Shown here: in pieces, positions 23,391 to 34,210 of the stretch
Layout of the letters: every line of letters begins with the position of its first letter
How positions within the stretch are numbered: position 1 is the stretch's first letter
Assembly (NCBI GenBank): GCA_016946835.1
Contig: JACVTC010000108.1
Location: 15,001-77,000, forward strand
Origin: Neocallimastix lanati (nom. inval.)
Lineage: Eukaryota; Neocallimastigomycota; Neocallimastigomycetes; Neocallimastigales; Neocallimastigaceae
Direction: 5' to 3'
DNA: 62,000 bases
Made by a program: the position numbers and the translations under genes
Notes under the pieces: model-generated
Told to the model about the DNA's origin: nothing
The model's database searches: none
Seen by the model: the letters and a program-made list of their open reading frames with translations, nothing else

Positions 23391-24541
23391 AGACTCCCCC
23401 GCTTAGCCTAGACTTCGTCCCTTGAAGTCCTAAAAAAAAAAATATATATATATATATATAAATCCATTTAAATTTGCTAGTTTGTTGTTGTATTTTTTTT
23501 TTTTTTTTAATTAAGATTAATCTTTGTTCAAAAAAAAATTTTATATGAATTATTATTATTTTATTTAGGTATATATACTATGTTATTATTATTATTATTA
23601 TTATTATAATATATTTAAATTGATGATTACATATTTAAATTGATAATTACATTCAATTATTATTTTTATTAATTGATTTAATTTCATTGTTACCATTTGT
23701 TATATAAATATATATATATATATTTGGAAATATCGTATAATTTAGAATTTATAACGTCAAATTTCTTTGTCAAATCTCATTATGTTCACATTATTTTCTT
23801 TTCGCCATGTATTTTTTTAATTATCATTAATATGTATTATAATCATTATTATCCAAATAAAATTATTATTAAAAAAAATAAAATAATCTTTTGAATCAAT
23901 GTCTTAATTTAGTGTTGAACCTATGGTTTTAAAATATATACTATTATTATTTTTGTATATTATTATATAATTATATTTATCTATAACATTCATATTATTT
24001 TATATTATAATACTATCTATTTTGTTATTTTAGTTAATAATATATATTATTATACTATCTTTTTGTTATATTATCAATATTTTATTATTTTACTCAATAT
24101 ATAATATTTATATTATTATACTATCTATTTGTTATATTATCAATATTTTATTATTTTACTCAATATATAATATTTATATTATTATACTATCTATTTGTTA
24201 TATTATCAATATTTTATTATTTTACTCAATATATAATATTTATATTATTATACTATCTATTACGTTATATTGTCTATATTATAGTTAATTATACTATCTA
24301 TACTATCTATGTTTATATATTTTATTATTATATCTAATATAATCAGTTCTTTTTTTTTTTTTTTTTTTTAAGATAAAATTTATCAAATGTTAAGTAATGA
24401 ATAAAATAAATTTCAAAATTATAAGTTTTAATTTCAATTTTGAGGTTTTGAAGTTTCAATATAGTTTAATTATTATTATTATTATTATTATTAGTAGTAT
24501 TATTATTACTGTTAATTTTTTTTGTATATATATATGTATCC
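23391..24541 (-). other. B-element 3' non-coding region with tandem repeat
   Basis: After the purine tract and a GACTTCAAGGGACGAAGTC inverted repeat (also in E at about 44418-44436), the region is AT-rich and codes for nothing recognisable. Three to four copies of a unit of about 67 bp (ACTATCTATTTGTTATATTATC...) occupy about 24040-24260. Poly(T) and ATT runs flank it. Confidence 0.55.
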
Positions 24542-27500
24542 TTATTCTTCTAAATTCAATTCTGTGAAATATGGAATAATATTTTTTAAATGAATGTTCC
24601 TATCAGCAACTTCCCCAGTTACTGGATCGCAAACTGTTACTGTATTGAACTCTTGTTTTACGATCTTTAGTGGGCCTGTGAAAAACGGATCCAGCTTCTT
24701 TCTGTTGAACAATTTGACCAAAACAAGATCACCTGGCCTATACTTTGCTCTCATTCTTTTTATTTGTTTTCTACGATCTTCCCACAACTTGTTTGCTGTT
24801 TCAATGTTCTTTATTGCTTCACGGATCCAACGGTCATGGTTAATAAATTTCCTCAGCCAAAATTCTTCTTCGTCTTCCCAGTCATTTTTGGATTCGACAT
24901 TAACAGTGAGTTCGAATGGTTGTAAGTCTCTCTCCGACCATACAACAATTCAAAGCTGCTGTGTTTCGTAACTTCATTCTTGCACGTTCTTAAAGCCCAA
25001 AGAGCACTATAAAGTGTTTCGTCCCACTGCGAATCCTCTTCTCCGAGTAACCTGAGATACTTACCTATTTCCCTACTTCTGTTTTCTACTTCTCCATTAG
25101 ACGAGGGGTGATAGGTTGCTACATAATTTACATAAATGTCGTTAAGGTCCAAAAATGCTTTTGTCTTATCGGAAGTAAACTGTGGACCATTGTCAGTAAC
25201 TAAAATTTCAGGAACACCATGTCGTGCAAATATTTTCTTGAGAAAATTTATTACATCTTGAGATTTGGCAGATTGTAAGGGTTCTGCTTCCAACCATTTG
25301 GTAAGATAATCTACTAATACAATTATATATCTATTACCTTTATTTGTTATAGGTAACGGTCCTATTAGATCCAACCCAACTCTTGAGAAAGGATATTCAG
25401 GTACAGTTGCAATATTTTCGGTATATTTATTTAATTTTTGTGGTCGACAAGTTTGACACTTGTGACAACATTTTATTAGTATTTGTATATCTTTTTTCAT
25501 ATTTCCCCAGTAGTAATCCCTCTTCAGTCTGCTATAAGTTTTATAAGCTCCTTCATGGCCTAGATCATGGGCTTCTTCGATTAATTTTTGCTTCTCTTCT
25601 TTGTTGTGAACTATTCTTCTCAGTTGTTCTCCTTGTTTAAGATATTCCACACCATCAATATTTATAATTCTCTTATTTATAAATTCATTCATAAATTTAT
25701 TTATACTATCATTGCTATTATTGGATAAAACATCATTGTTTACTAATGCATTTAATATTTCTTTATTTTCATGTATTTCTTTTGTAGGTAACCTAGATAA
25801 AGCGTCAGCAATAACGTTCTTCTTCCCCTCTTGAAATTGGACTTGAACATTTAATATTGATAGTTCTGTAACCCATTTAAGGTGGCGATTATTTGAAGGC
25901 TCTCTATTAGCAAATATACTAACCAAGGGTTTATGGTCTGTATAAACGATAGTGGTAAAAGGGCTTCCACTAAAATAGGGTTTAAATTTTTTAACACAAT
26001 GAAATATTGCTTTGCCTTCTAAATCAGTAACACTATAATTAGATTCAGCAGCGGAAAGAGTTCTACTTTCAAAATATATGGGGATTTCAATTGAATTTTC
26101 ATTTGTTTGGAGAAGTACTCCACCAAATCCATCTCTGGAAGCATCTGTTCGGATAATAAATGGTTTAGAATAATCAGGAGGAGTTAAAATAGGGGCAACT
26201 GTTAGTGACATTTTTAATTTTTCAAAGGCTATGTTGCACTTTTCGGACCATTCATACGGTACATCTTTCTTTAAGAGGTTAAACAGAGGATTTGCAATCT
26301 GAGCAAAATTTTTAATAAATTTCCGATAATAACCAACAGCTCCCAAAAATGATTTAAGTTGAGTGATATTTTTAGGGGGTAGCCAGTTAATTATAACTTT
26401 AATCTTATCAGGAATCGGGGCAATACCTTTTGTGGATAATACATGACCAAGAAGGACTACTTCTTCTTTGAAAAAAGAACATTTTTCTAAGTTTATTTTC
26501 AAACCATTGTCTGCTAGGATTTGGAATACTTTAGTAAGATGAGTAATGTGTGATTCAATTGAGTCAGAAAATATTACTAATCGTCAATGTAAACAAATAA
26601 GCATACTCAAATCAAGTCAAAAAAAATCCGGTTCATTTCACGTTGAAATGTAGCCGGTGCATTACATAGCCCAAACGGCATCACACAAAATTTATAGTTT
26701 CCAAACATCGTTGTGAATGTTGTTTTATCTTTATCATCAGGATTCATTGGAACCTGATGATAACCAGAAAAAAGATCAATAGTAGAGAGTATTTTAGAGT
26801 TCTTTCCAATAAACATTAATATGTCATCAATTAAGGGCAAAGCATAGGAATCCTTAATAGTTATATTGTTTAAAGCCCTAAAGTCGACACACATTCTCCA
26901 GTCGCCGTTTTTCTTTGGAACTAGTACTACTGGAAATGCCCATGAAGAGTAGGATGGCTCTATTAGTTTGTTTTCTATTAGCTTAATCAAAATTTCCTTT
27001 AGAGCTTTTGTTTGCGCTTTGGATAAACGGTAAGCTTTTAACTTTATGGGTGAAGATTTTGGAATTAATTCAATCCTGTGAGGTAATAATTTTGACCTTC
27101 CTAAATCATCTGTTTTAATTGCAACTACATTTTTAAATTTAAAAAATATTTTACTAATTTTATTTTTAAATTTATTAGGAACAGAAGATATTATTTCGTT
27201 AATTAAATGTTCTTTCGTGTTAGGTAATTCATTAGTGTTCGTAATTTCTTTATCATTGGTAACTGTAATTGTTAATAAAAAAGGTTCAGATTTTGTATTT
27301 TGATGTTTTTCTATATCCTCATCATCCTTGTAAGTATTATTAAGATTGATATCATAAAATAGATCTGCTAGTTTAATGTAATTATTATTTTCATCAATAT
27401 AATATAAAGTATCATCTACTAAGTTAATATCAAATCTATTATTCTTTAGAGAATCAACACCAATTAAGATATCGAAAATATCATCCTTTTCTATTACTCT

Positions 27501-28948
27501 GAAATATTCATTAAAAGTTTTACTACCAATAGAAATCTGTAAGTCATAGATATCACTCTCTGTTGAAGAATTAGAGTACGCTTGAAATATTGTTTCAGAA
27601 ATTCTACCAATAGAAGGTTTGTTGATTTTTAATTTATTTAAAGCAGAACGTGTGATAAAGTTGACACTAGCACACGTATCTAAAAATATTTCACAGTCAT
27701 TATTTTCTACCTTACCGCAAACTTTAATTATTTTATGTTTTGTGATAACCGTCATCACATTTGTTATTGTTTGTTTAGGCGCTAATTTTAAAGCTTTTAA
27801 AAATTCTGTACGGAATTTTGGAAAAAGATCTAAAAGGTAAACTAATTTTGTTATTACATCAGTTGATGCAATTTCTTTTATTAAATCTTGAATATAATAA
27901 TCACCAAATTTTTCCATAAGTTTGATGTGTTTTTCAGGTTTCTTAAAAGAAGTTTCACTTTGCTCAATGTCGGTATTTATTTTCTTAGCTTTATTTTTTA
28001 TATCTTTAATTTTTTCTTCCCTATTTTTACCTTTAACATTTCGAATATTTTTCTCTGTTATAAAGGAAGGATCAAGATATTCTAGTTTTTCTGTTTTACG
28101 ATTTTCACTATTAGAGACCATATCCGGTTTTTCCTTAATTATATTATTAAAATTCTTAGATCTACCAGGTAAAATATTATTATAATTTTTAGAGTTATAA
28201 TTTTCTTTATCAGCATCATTATCTTCAGATTCTTCAGATTCTTCTATCATAATTACATCTTCATTAGGTTCTATATCTTCTCGTTCAACCCTTTGGGTAT
28301 TGCTTGTATTGTTATGAGTATTATCATCATTATTGGTGACAGTATTTTCTTTAAAATAGTCTTAAGTATTATTTTCCTTATTTTCATTAAAATCATTATT
28401 ACTATTATAATTATCTATAGTATTATTATTTTTATTATCATTATTCGCATTATCGTTATAATTGTGTATATTATGATTAATTTCATTATTATTATTCTTA
28501 TTATTGTTTTCATATTCATTATTCTTATTATTCTTATGATTATTAATATTATTATAATTATTATTAGCATTTGTATTACTATAATCGATATTATTTTTAT
28601 TATTAATATTATTATTATAATTATTATTAATACTATTATTAGTACTAATTTTATTATCACTAGTATTATTATTAATATTATTATGACACATAGCTGCCGT
28701 TTGTATTGGTTTTGGATTGTCCTTTAAATTAAATCTCACTTCCTTTCTATTGTATGGCTTTTCATTATGTTTGTTTAATTTATTTCTTGAATTTCGAGTA
28801 GCGGCTGCTCTAATTTCAATTGGTCTATTTAATGTATTTTGTGTAGTGTTACTATTATTGTTTATATTAAGGTCATTACATTTTTGTTTTTCTTTAATAT
28901 TATTATTAATTATAGGTAATATTGTTTGATCGTCTACCATTGTCATTA

Positions 28949-28983
<35 letters not shown>

Positions 28984-29089
28984 GAGTCGTTATTTTTGAA
29001 CATTGTTTTATTATTATTATTATATGAGTCATTATTTTTGAATATTATTTTATTGGTTTGGTTAATGAAAGTTGTCCTTCTCCCATCTA
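24542..29089 (-). pseudogene. Pol of B element: protease, RT, RNase H, integrase (multiple breaks)
   Basis: The frame entered by -1 shift at the gag end runs through an asparagine-rich segment (from ATG 29003), stops at TAA 28362-28364, and continues in the same frame to 26607. That part has a retropepsin-like protease (CEIFLDTCASVNFI, DTCAS in place of the common DSG/DTG) and RT (FPVVLVPKKNGDWRMCVDFRALN, MPFGLCNAPATFQ). A TGA at 26607-26609 and a frameshift beside the catalytic YIDD (about 26590) break RT. A second frame (24853-26502) gives the RT thumb, RNase H (RTDASRDGFGG, YTDHKPL, VIADALSRLP) and integrase (HDLGHEGAYKTYSRLKRDYYW, DLIGPLP, TDNGPQF, SSNGEVENRSREIGKY). Another frameshift near 24930 separates the integrase C-terminus (24542-24787). 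There is no chromodomain. I infer an inactive relative of the element that produced E. Confidence 0.8.
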
Positions 29090-30268
29090 TTGGTTTAAAT
29101 GTTTATTGAGCAATCCTTTTTCTTCCAATTCAGCCAATTGCTTAAATGTATAAGGACATTCTGAAGCTCTATGTCCATTCATTGCGCAAAGGTAACAATT
29201 CACATGGTTGTTATTATTGTTGTTAATTGAGTTTTTATTAGTTACTAATGTATTACTGACATTATTATTTTCTATCCCATTGTTGTGATTATTTCCATTT
29301 TGATAATTAAAGGATTGAATCATATTATTTGTATTAAATTTATTATTGTTAAACATTTGGTTGTCATGTTCTTTATCATTATTTGTTATATTAATATTGT
29401 TGTTCAAATTGTTTAAATAATGATTCATCTTATTGTCTCTTATTTCATTGGATGGCTGATTATTATTCATATTGTTCATATTATATTTGTTATTATTATT
29501 CATATATTGATTAATATTATTACTGTGCCAAAATTTATTATAATTAAATCTACTATTATAACGATTTGTAAAATTTCCATTGTTCATTTTATTAATATCA
29601 TTTTTATTATGGTTCATAGGTAATTGATTTAACTGTAAGTTTTCGTAGAATGGATGTCGCATTAGTAAGCTATTATCCGGCTGATTCTGAGTAAACATAA
29701 TATGATTCCTCATATTATTAATTTCATTTCTTTGATTTATATTTGCTATTTCTTTTTCAGTCTCCTCAGCTACTTCTGCAATTTTGCACGCCTCATTTAT
29801 TGTATCACATTCTGCAACCATAACTCTTGAGCATGGAAATACACGAGAGCTAATAGCATTCGTGTAGTCCTTTACAGATATAAGTCTTCTATATTCTAAA
29901 CTGAGTTTATTATATAATTTTTTATATCTGTAATTAAACTTTTTAATCGATTCTTCTTGATTTATTTGTATTGTTTTGAGAACTGCACATTTATCATTTT
30001 CTGTAATGTGCAAATGTTCTTCAATTGTATTTTGAATTTCTTTAAATGTAGGATATCTCATTTCATCCCCTCGTCTGACTACCAATGATTGTAACGCTCC
30101 TTGAATATCTTCTTCCACAGCTTCCTTTACCCAAATAAAAATTCGCCTTGGTTCCATTATATCATAAAGCTCCATTATCTTAACAAAGTCGGTCATCCAG
30201 CTGTCTACATCTTTTCCATAATCAGCCAGATGTGGTAGCTTCCTTTGCAGTTTAGTAGCGTCAAACAT
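29087..30268 (-). CDS. Gag of B element, CCHC type
   Basis: A 393-residue open frame. The N-terminal half matches the E-element Gag closely (LADYGKDVDSWMTDF, EPRRIFIWVKEAVEED, HITENDKCAVLKTIQIN). A long asparagine/methionine-rich linker follows, and a CCHC knuckle CYLCAMNGHRASEC sits near residue 362, with FKQLAELEEKG after it. The gene ends a few residues later with TAG, one codon downstream of T TTA AAC. Capsid assembles particles and the knuckle binds genomic RNA in this family. Frame and motifs are intact, although the downstream pol is broken. Confidence 0.85.
   Translation of the reverse strand: MFDATKLQRKLPHLADYGKDVDSWMTDFVKIMELYDIMEPRRIFIWVKEAVEEDIQGALQSLVVRRGDEMRYPTFKEIQNTIEEHLHITENDKCAVLKTIQINQEESIKKFNYRYKKLYNKLSLEYRRLISVKDYTNAISSRVFPCSRVMVAECDTINEACKIAEVAEETEKEIANINQRNEINNMRNHIMFTQNQPDNSLLMRHPFYENLQLNQLPMNHNKNDINKMNNGNFTNRYNSRFNYNKFWHSNNINQYMNNNNKYNMNNMNNNQPSNEIRDNKMNHYLNNLNNNINITNNDKEHDNQMFNNNKFNTNNMIQSFNYQNGNNHNNGIENNNVSNTLVTNKNSINNNNNNHVNCYLCAMNGHRASECPYTFKQLAELEEKGLLNKHLNQ
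29093..29099 (-). promoter_or_regulatory. Putative -1 ribosomal frameshift site (T TTA AAC) at gag end of B
   Basis: On the minus strand the gag frame reads CAT TTA AAC CAA TAG, so T TTA AAC lies in the X XXY YYZ phase one codon before the stop. The -1 frame is open from here into the pol frame that starts with ATG at 29003. U UUA AAC is a well known slippery heptamer. Element E keeps the same motif in the same place. Confidence 0.65.
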
Positions 30269-30411
30269 TGTAAAAAAAAATAATTACTTGATAAAAAAAA
30301 GAAAAATAAATGAAAGATTATATATAAAAAAAAAGTATTCTATTATGATAATTATATTGTAATTATAATTTTCTTATTATTTTCATATTAATTTATTTGA
30401 TCTTGCTTTCC

Positions 30412-30428
30412 CCCCACGTTGGGCGCCA
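30412..30428 (-). promoter_or_regulatory. tRNA-Lys-type primer-binding site of B element
   Basis: On the minus strand TGGCGCCCAACGTGGGG follows the 5' LTR after a few bases. This matches the PBS known for tRNA-Lys1,2 in other retroelements. It differs from the primer site of E and G, so related elements here use different tRNAs. Confidence 0.7.
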
Positions 30429-30433
30429 AATTT

Positions 30434-30975
30434 TGATACGTTATTTTTATAAGTATCAATGTTTTTGTGGTTAGCAAGATTGTATTAAATAAAAATATAT
30501 TCTAATATAAAAATATATAATTACAATACACGTTAATATTAAAACAAAATATAAAAAAAATTATAGTTTTGTCGTTTTACTTATTTATTTAAATTATTTA
30601 TGTCGTAATACAAATTTTATAATAAAATGTTATTAAAGATCTTATTAATTATTTATTTCTAACTAACTTATTACTATTAAAATTTTTGATAAATAAATAT
30701 ATTCCCCAAATATATTTATTTTAACCAATTTTATCTCTATTTTTTTCCAAATAAAAAAAACCTCCTTTTTTTTAAAGAATTATAATAATTTTTCTTTTAT
30801 ATTTCTAATTTCTAATTTACTATAAATTAAATCCTATTGGCTATTAACTAATTAAATAAATTTAATAATTTTTATACTACTATTTATTATTATAATATAC
30901 ATATATAATTTAATTATTTATTATATTTAATTTTATTTCTTGATAATATTCTCTTTTTATTTAAATACTGCATCA
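30434..30975 (-). repeat. B-element 5' LTR, 542 bp
   Basis: TGATACG...TACTGCATCA, two bases shorter than its partner at 22847-23390, with a few mismatches and small poly-base length differences. It is followed by ATAA (30976-30979), the target duplication, and then directly by unit K. Confidence 0.85.
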
Positions 30976-30979
30976 ATAA

Positions 30980-32422
30980 TGATACTGGCTGGGGTTGAAA
31001 CACTAAGATATTCAAAACAAAAAATAAATATTAACACATAACTATAAAAATAAATTTGGAAACAAGAAAAAAATTAAATTTTAAAATATTCTTTATTTAA
31101 ATTTAAAATTAAAATTATTTGTTCCCCCGTATTAAAAAGAAAGAAATTTATTCTTCTTTTTATACTTTTATTTTAATACATTTTATTTATTATTAATATA
31201 TTCTTTATAAAAAAAACTATTATAACTATTTTATTTTAATTTTTAATTATTATTTTAAATTATTTTTTTAAAAAAAAAAAATAACATTTATTAAATTAAA
31301 ATATAAAAAATTAATTTAGAGATTGTATCACGAAGGGCATTCCGGGCGGTAGCTTCTTCTTGATATTGTTTTTCAGAGAGAGAATTATACAGAATTGATA
31401 TTTTCTGTATTTTAGATCATTTTTTTATTATTGAAATTCTGTATTTTAGTTCATCTTTATTTTTAATAAAGATTTAATTTATTTTTGATTTTTGATTTAT
31501 TTTTAGTTTATTTCAAAGGTTTAGAAAATATTATACAGAAACTTATAATTCTGTATTTTATATCAAATATTTATTGAAATAGGTTTTTATTATTCTTAAT
31601 ATAAAAATAAGAATTAATAATGATTTAAATATTATATAATTTTTAATAAGAATATTTAATAATAATTTTTATTATATTTGATATTAATAAAAGAAATTTA
31701 TAAGAATATTTAATAATTTTTATTATATTTGATATTAATAAAAGATTTTAATAAGAATATTTAATAATAATTTTTATTATATTTGATATTAATAAAAGAT
31801 TTTAATAAGAATATTTAATAATAATTTTTATTATATTTGATATTAATAAAAGATTTTTATTAGAATATTTAATAATAATTTTTATTATATTTGATATTAA
31901 TAAAAGAATTTTATAAGAATATTTAATAATAATTTTTATTATAAAAGATTTTAATAAGAATATTTAATAATAATTTTTATTATATTTAATATTAATAAAA
32001 GATTTTTATTAGAATATTTAATAATTTTTATTATATTTAATATTAATAAAAGATTTTAATAAGAATATTTAATAATAATTTTTATTATATTTGATATTAA
32101 TAAAAGATTTTAATAAGAATATTTAATAATAATTTTTATTATATTTGATATTAATAAAAGATTTTAATAAGAATATTTAATAATAATTTTTATTATATTT
32201 GATATTAATAAAAGATTTTAATAAGAATATTTAATAATAATTTTTATTATATTTGATATTAATAAAAGATTTTAATAAGAATATTTAATAATAATTTTTA
32301 TTATATTTAATATTAATAAAAGAAATTTATAAGAATATTTAATAATAATTTTTATTATATTTGATATTAATAAAAGATTTTAATAAGAATATTTAATAAT
32401 AATTTTATTTTATTATTATTAA
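30980..32422 (-). repeat. Solo-LTR-like unit K (left part), with 54-bp minisatellite
   Basis: K begins TGATACTGG and resumes beyond element C to end GTATCA at 39374, flanked by ATAA on both sides (30976-30979, 39375-39378). This supports one unit of about 1.5 kb, split by C. About 14 copies of a 54-bp repeat (AAGAATATTTAATAATAATT, then ATATTTGATATTAATAAAAG) fill roughly 31610-32405. A short GC-richer stretch GAAGGGCATTCCGGGCGGTAG sits at about 31333-31353. No reading frame is seen. Ends and target duplication suggest a B/E/G-lineage LTR. Confidence 0.45.
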
Positions 32423-33102
32423 TGTTGAAATTATAACTGAATTGAAATCTCAATTTCAGTTATTCACATTTCAATATACATTTAATTAATAATTAATATA
32501 AATTCTTATTTAATATTTAAAGAATTATCTTAGGCCTAATAATTCTGAAAATATTAATAAATAAGATTTATATTAATAATTTCAATTATTTACATATGAC
32601 GTCACATGTATTTATTTATATTATGTTTATATATATGTTTATATCATATATATTAATTACTATTTTTAATTATTCAAATTAATTATACAAATTAAATTTA
32701 TTTAATATTAAATATTATAAACATATCGATATTGTTATTATTTTAATATTTTATTAATATTCATTTTACTATATTATTATTATAATTAAATACTATTATT
32801 ATGTAACTTACAAAGTATAAAAGAAAGATGTAAAAATCTATCTTTTATGTTCTTTGTAAGGTTATTGTATTTACAATAATTATATACTAATAATTCAATA
32901 AATAAATATTTTCATAAATCCTTCAAAGAAATTATTATTTAAAATATTCTTAGATATTAAGTGTTTAAATAACTTAACTATTTATCTTATATTATTTTTA
33001 TATTATTATTAATTAATTATTGTTGGATTATTAATATATAATTCAACATATTAACCTAGTAACGTTATTAGTCATAAAACTATTTATACCTTAATTTTAA
33101 CA
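32423..33102 (+). repeat. C-element 5' LTR, 680 bp
   Basis: TGTTGAAATT...TTTTAACA, close to the 685-bp 3' LTR (38639-39323). The 5-bp duplication ATTAA lies at 32418-32422 and 39324-39328. TATAAAAG at 32816 sits inside a long inverted repeat (CTTACAAAG ... CTTTGTAAG) whose 3' arm leads into the primer segment GTAAGGTTATTGT (32856-32868). Confidence 0.9.
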
Positions 33103-33112
33103 ATAACCTTAC
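33100..33112 (+). promoter_or_regulatory. C-element primer-binding site, 13-nt complement of the LTR
   Basis: ACAATAACCTTAC starts with the last three LTR bases and is exactly complementary to 32856-32868 in the LTR. The sequence is unlike the X/Y site, yet length, position at the junction and distance from TATA (about 40 bp) are alike. Self-priming is inferred. Confidence 0.65.
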
Positions 33113-33136
33113 CCTAGTTTTGGTTACTACTTTAAT

Positions 33137-34210
33137 ATGTCTTTTTACAATAATGTATGGGCTGACATTGCTCCAATGTCAGAAGTTAATAAATTAAGGT
33201 CTGACGCCCAAGTTACTGTATCCGAATTGGCTTCTTCTGTTAATGATAGTTTTTTATTAAAAGAAGATTTTAATGAATATAACAAGGACTTACAAAAAAA
33301 ACTTTATACACTTTACAAAGATAATAAAAATATTATTAATCAATTATCTAATTTAACAAAAATTTTAGATGAAAAGTTAAATATAAATATTGCTACAAAT
33401 GATATTCCTTCTACTAGTCAAACACAAGAGGATAATGTATCTACCACTACTAGACGTGATGATGACAATGATGTTATTATGAGGAATGCTTTTTCAAACC
33501 GTTTACAACAAGTTCCTGAACCTGGATTTTTCTCTGGAGATACTAAAGAAACTGATCTATTCTGTCAACTTTGTGAAGATACTTTTAAAACATATCCAAA
33601 TTCAGAAGCTACAGAAGATATCAAAATTAACTTTATTAAATCCCGTTTAAGAGATGGCGCTCGTAATTGGTATCTAGCTACGTACAAGGATACTAACCCA
33701 AAAACTCTTTCTGAATTGACTACTGAATTAAGAAAAGCATTTTCCAACGTTGCAAGCAAAAAATTAGCTAAGATTCAATTAATAAAATTGAAACATAATT
33801 ATGGGAAAATAAATGATTATATTGAACAATTTAGAACTCTTTCGAATGGTCTTGGATTCAGTGAAGAAGCCTTAGTTTTAATTTTCTATAATGGGTTACA
33901 TTCAAAATTCCAAGAAGTAATTGAAGAAATGGAAGAATTCCCTGTTGATCTTGGTACTATTTATACTAAATGTATTTTACTTGAAAATACATTAAAAACA
34001 AAAAATCAAATAAAAACAAATAATGGTAATTCAAAACTTTTTAGAAGCAGTAATAATAAACATTCAAAACACGTTAGTACCCATATTAATCATGATAAAA
34101 ATTATAATTCTAATAACAATTATAATAACAAAAGTAATTATAATAATTACAATAATAACAATTATAATAGTAATAAAACTAGTAGCAATAATAATAAAAC
34201 AAAAAACTAA
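33137..34210 (+). CDS. Gag of element C
   Basis: A 357-residue protein starting 35 bp after the LTR. Residues about 1-110 are predicted helical and charged. A Ty3/gypsy capsid region follows from about 130 (GFFSGDTKETDLFCQLCED, DGARNWYLATY, LIKLKHNYGKINDYIEQF). The tail from about 295 is asparagine/lysine-rich with no CCHC knuckle. The stop TAA is at 34208-34210, immediately after the heptamer A AAA AAC. Translation into pol would need a -1 shift there. The frame is undamaged. Confidence 0.85.
   Translation: MSFYNNVWADIAPMSEVNKLRSDAQVTVSELASSVNDSFLLKEDFNEYNKDLQKKLYTLYKDNKNIINQLSNLTKILDEKLNINIATNDIPSTSQTQEDNVSTTTRRDDDNDVIMRNAFSNRLQQVPEPGFFSGDTKETDLFCQLCEDTFKTYPNSEATEDIKINFIKSRLRDGARNWYLATYKDTNPKTLSELTTELRKAFSNVASKKLAKIQLIKLKHNYGKINDYIEQFRTLSNGLGFSEEALVLIFYNGLHSKFQEVIEEMEEFPVDLGTIYTKCILLENTLKTKNQIKTNNGNSKLFRSSNNKHSKHVSTHINHDKNYNSNNNYNNKSNYNNYNNNNYNSNKTSSNNNKTKN
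34201..34207 (+). promoter_or_regulatory. Putative -1 ribosomal frameshift site (A AAA AAC) at gag end of C
   Basis: The gag frame reads A AAA AAC followed at once by TAA. In the -1 frame the sequence is open from 34198, through this point and on to the protease. A AAA AAC is a classical slippery heptamer, used for example at gag-pro junctions. Overlap between the two frames is only about 10 nt, which leaves almost no alternative place to shift. Confidence 0.65.

Noticed and set aside
28293-28727. Isoleucine-rich plus-strand frame resembling a membrane protein
   Set aside because: It is the antisense of the Asn-rich Pol linker of B (AAT codons read as ATT).
30412-30428. tRNA-Lys1,2-type primer site taken as a sign of a vertebrate retrovirus
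   Set aside because: Gag, protease, RT and integrase are Ty3/gypsy-like, there is no envelope frame, and related elements beside it use other tRNAs. The match reflects conserved tRNA-Lys sequence.
31610-32405. Regular repeats considered as a CRISPR-like array
   Set aside because: Units are directly tandem with no unique spacers, in a eukaryotic LTR-like unit.
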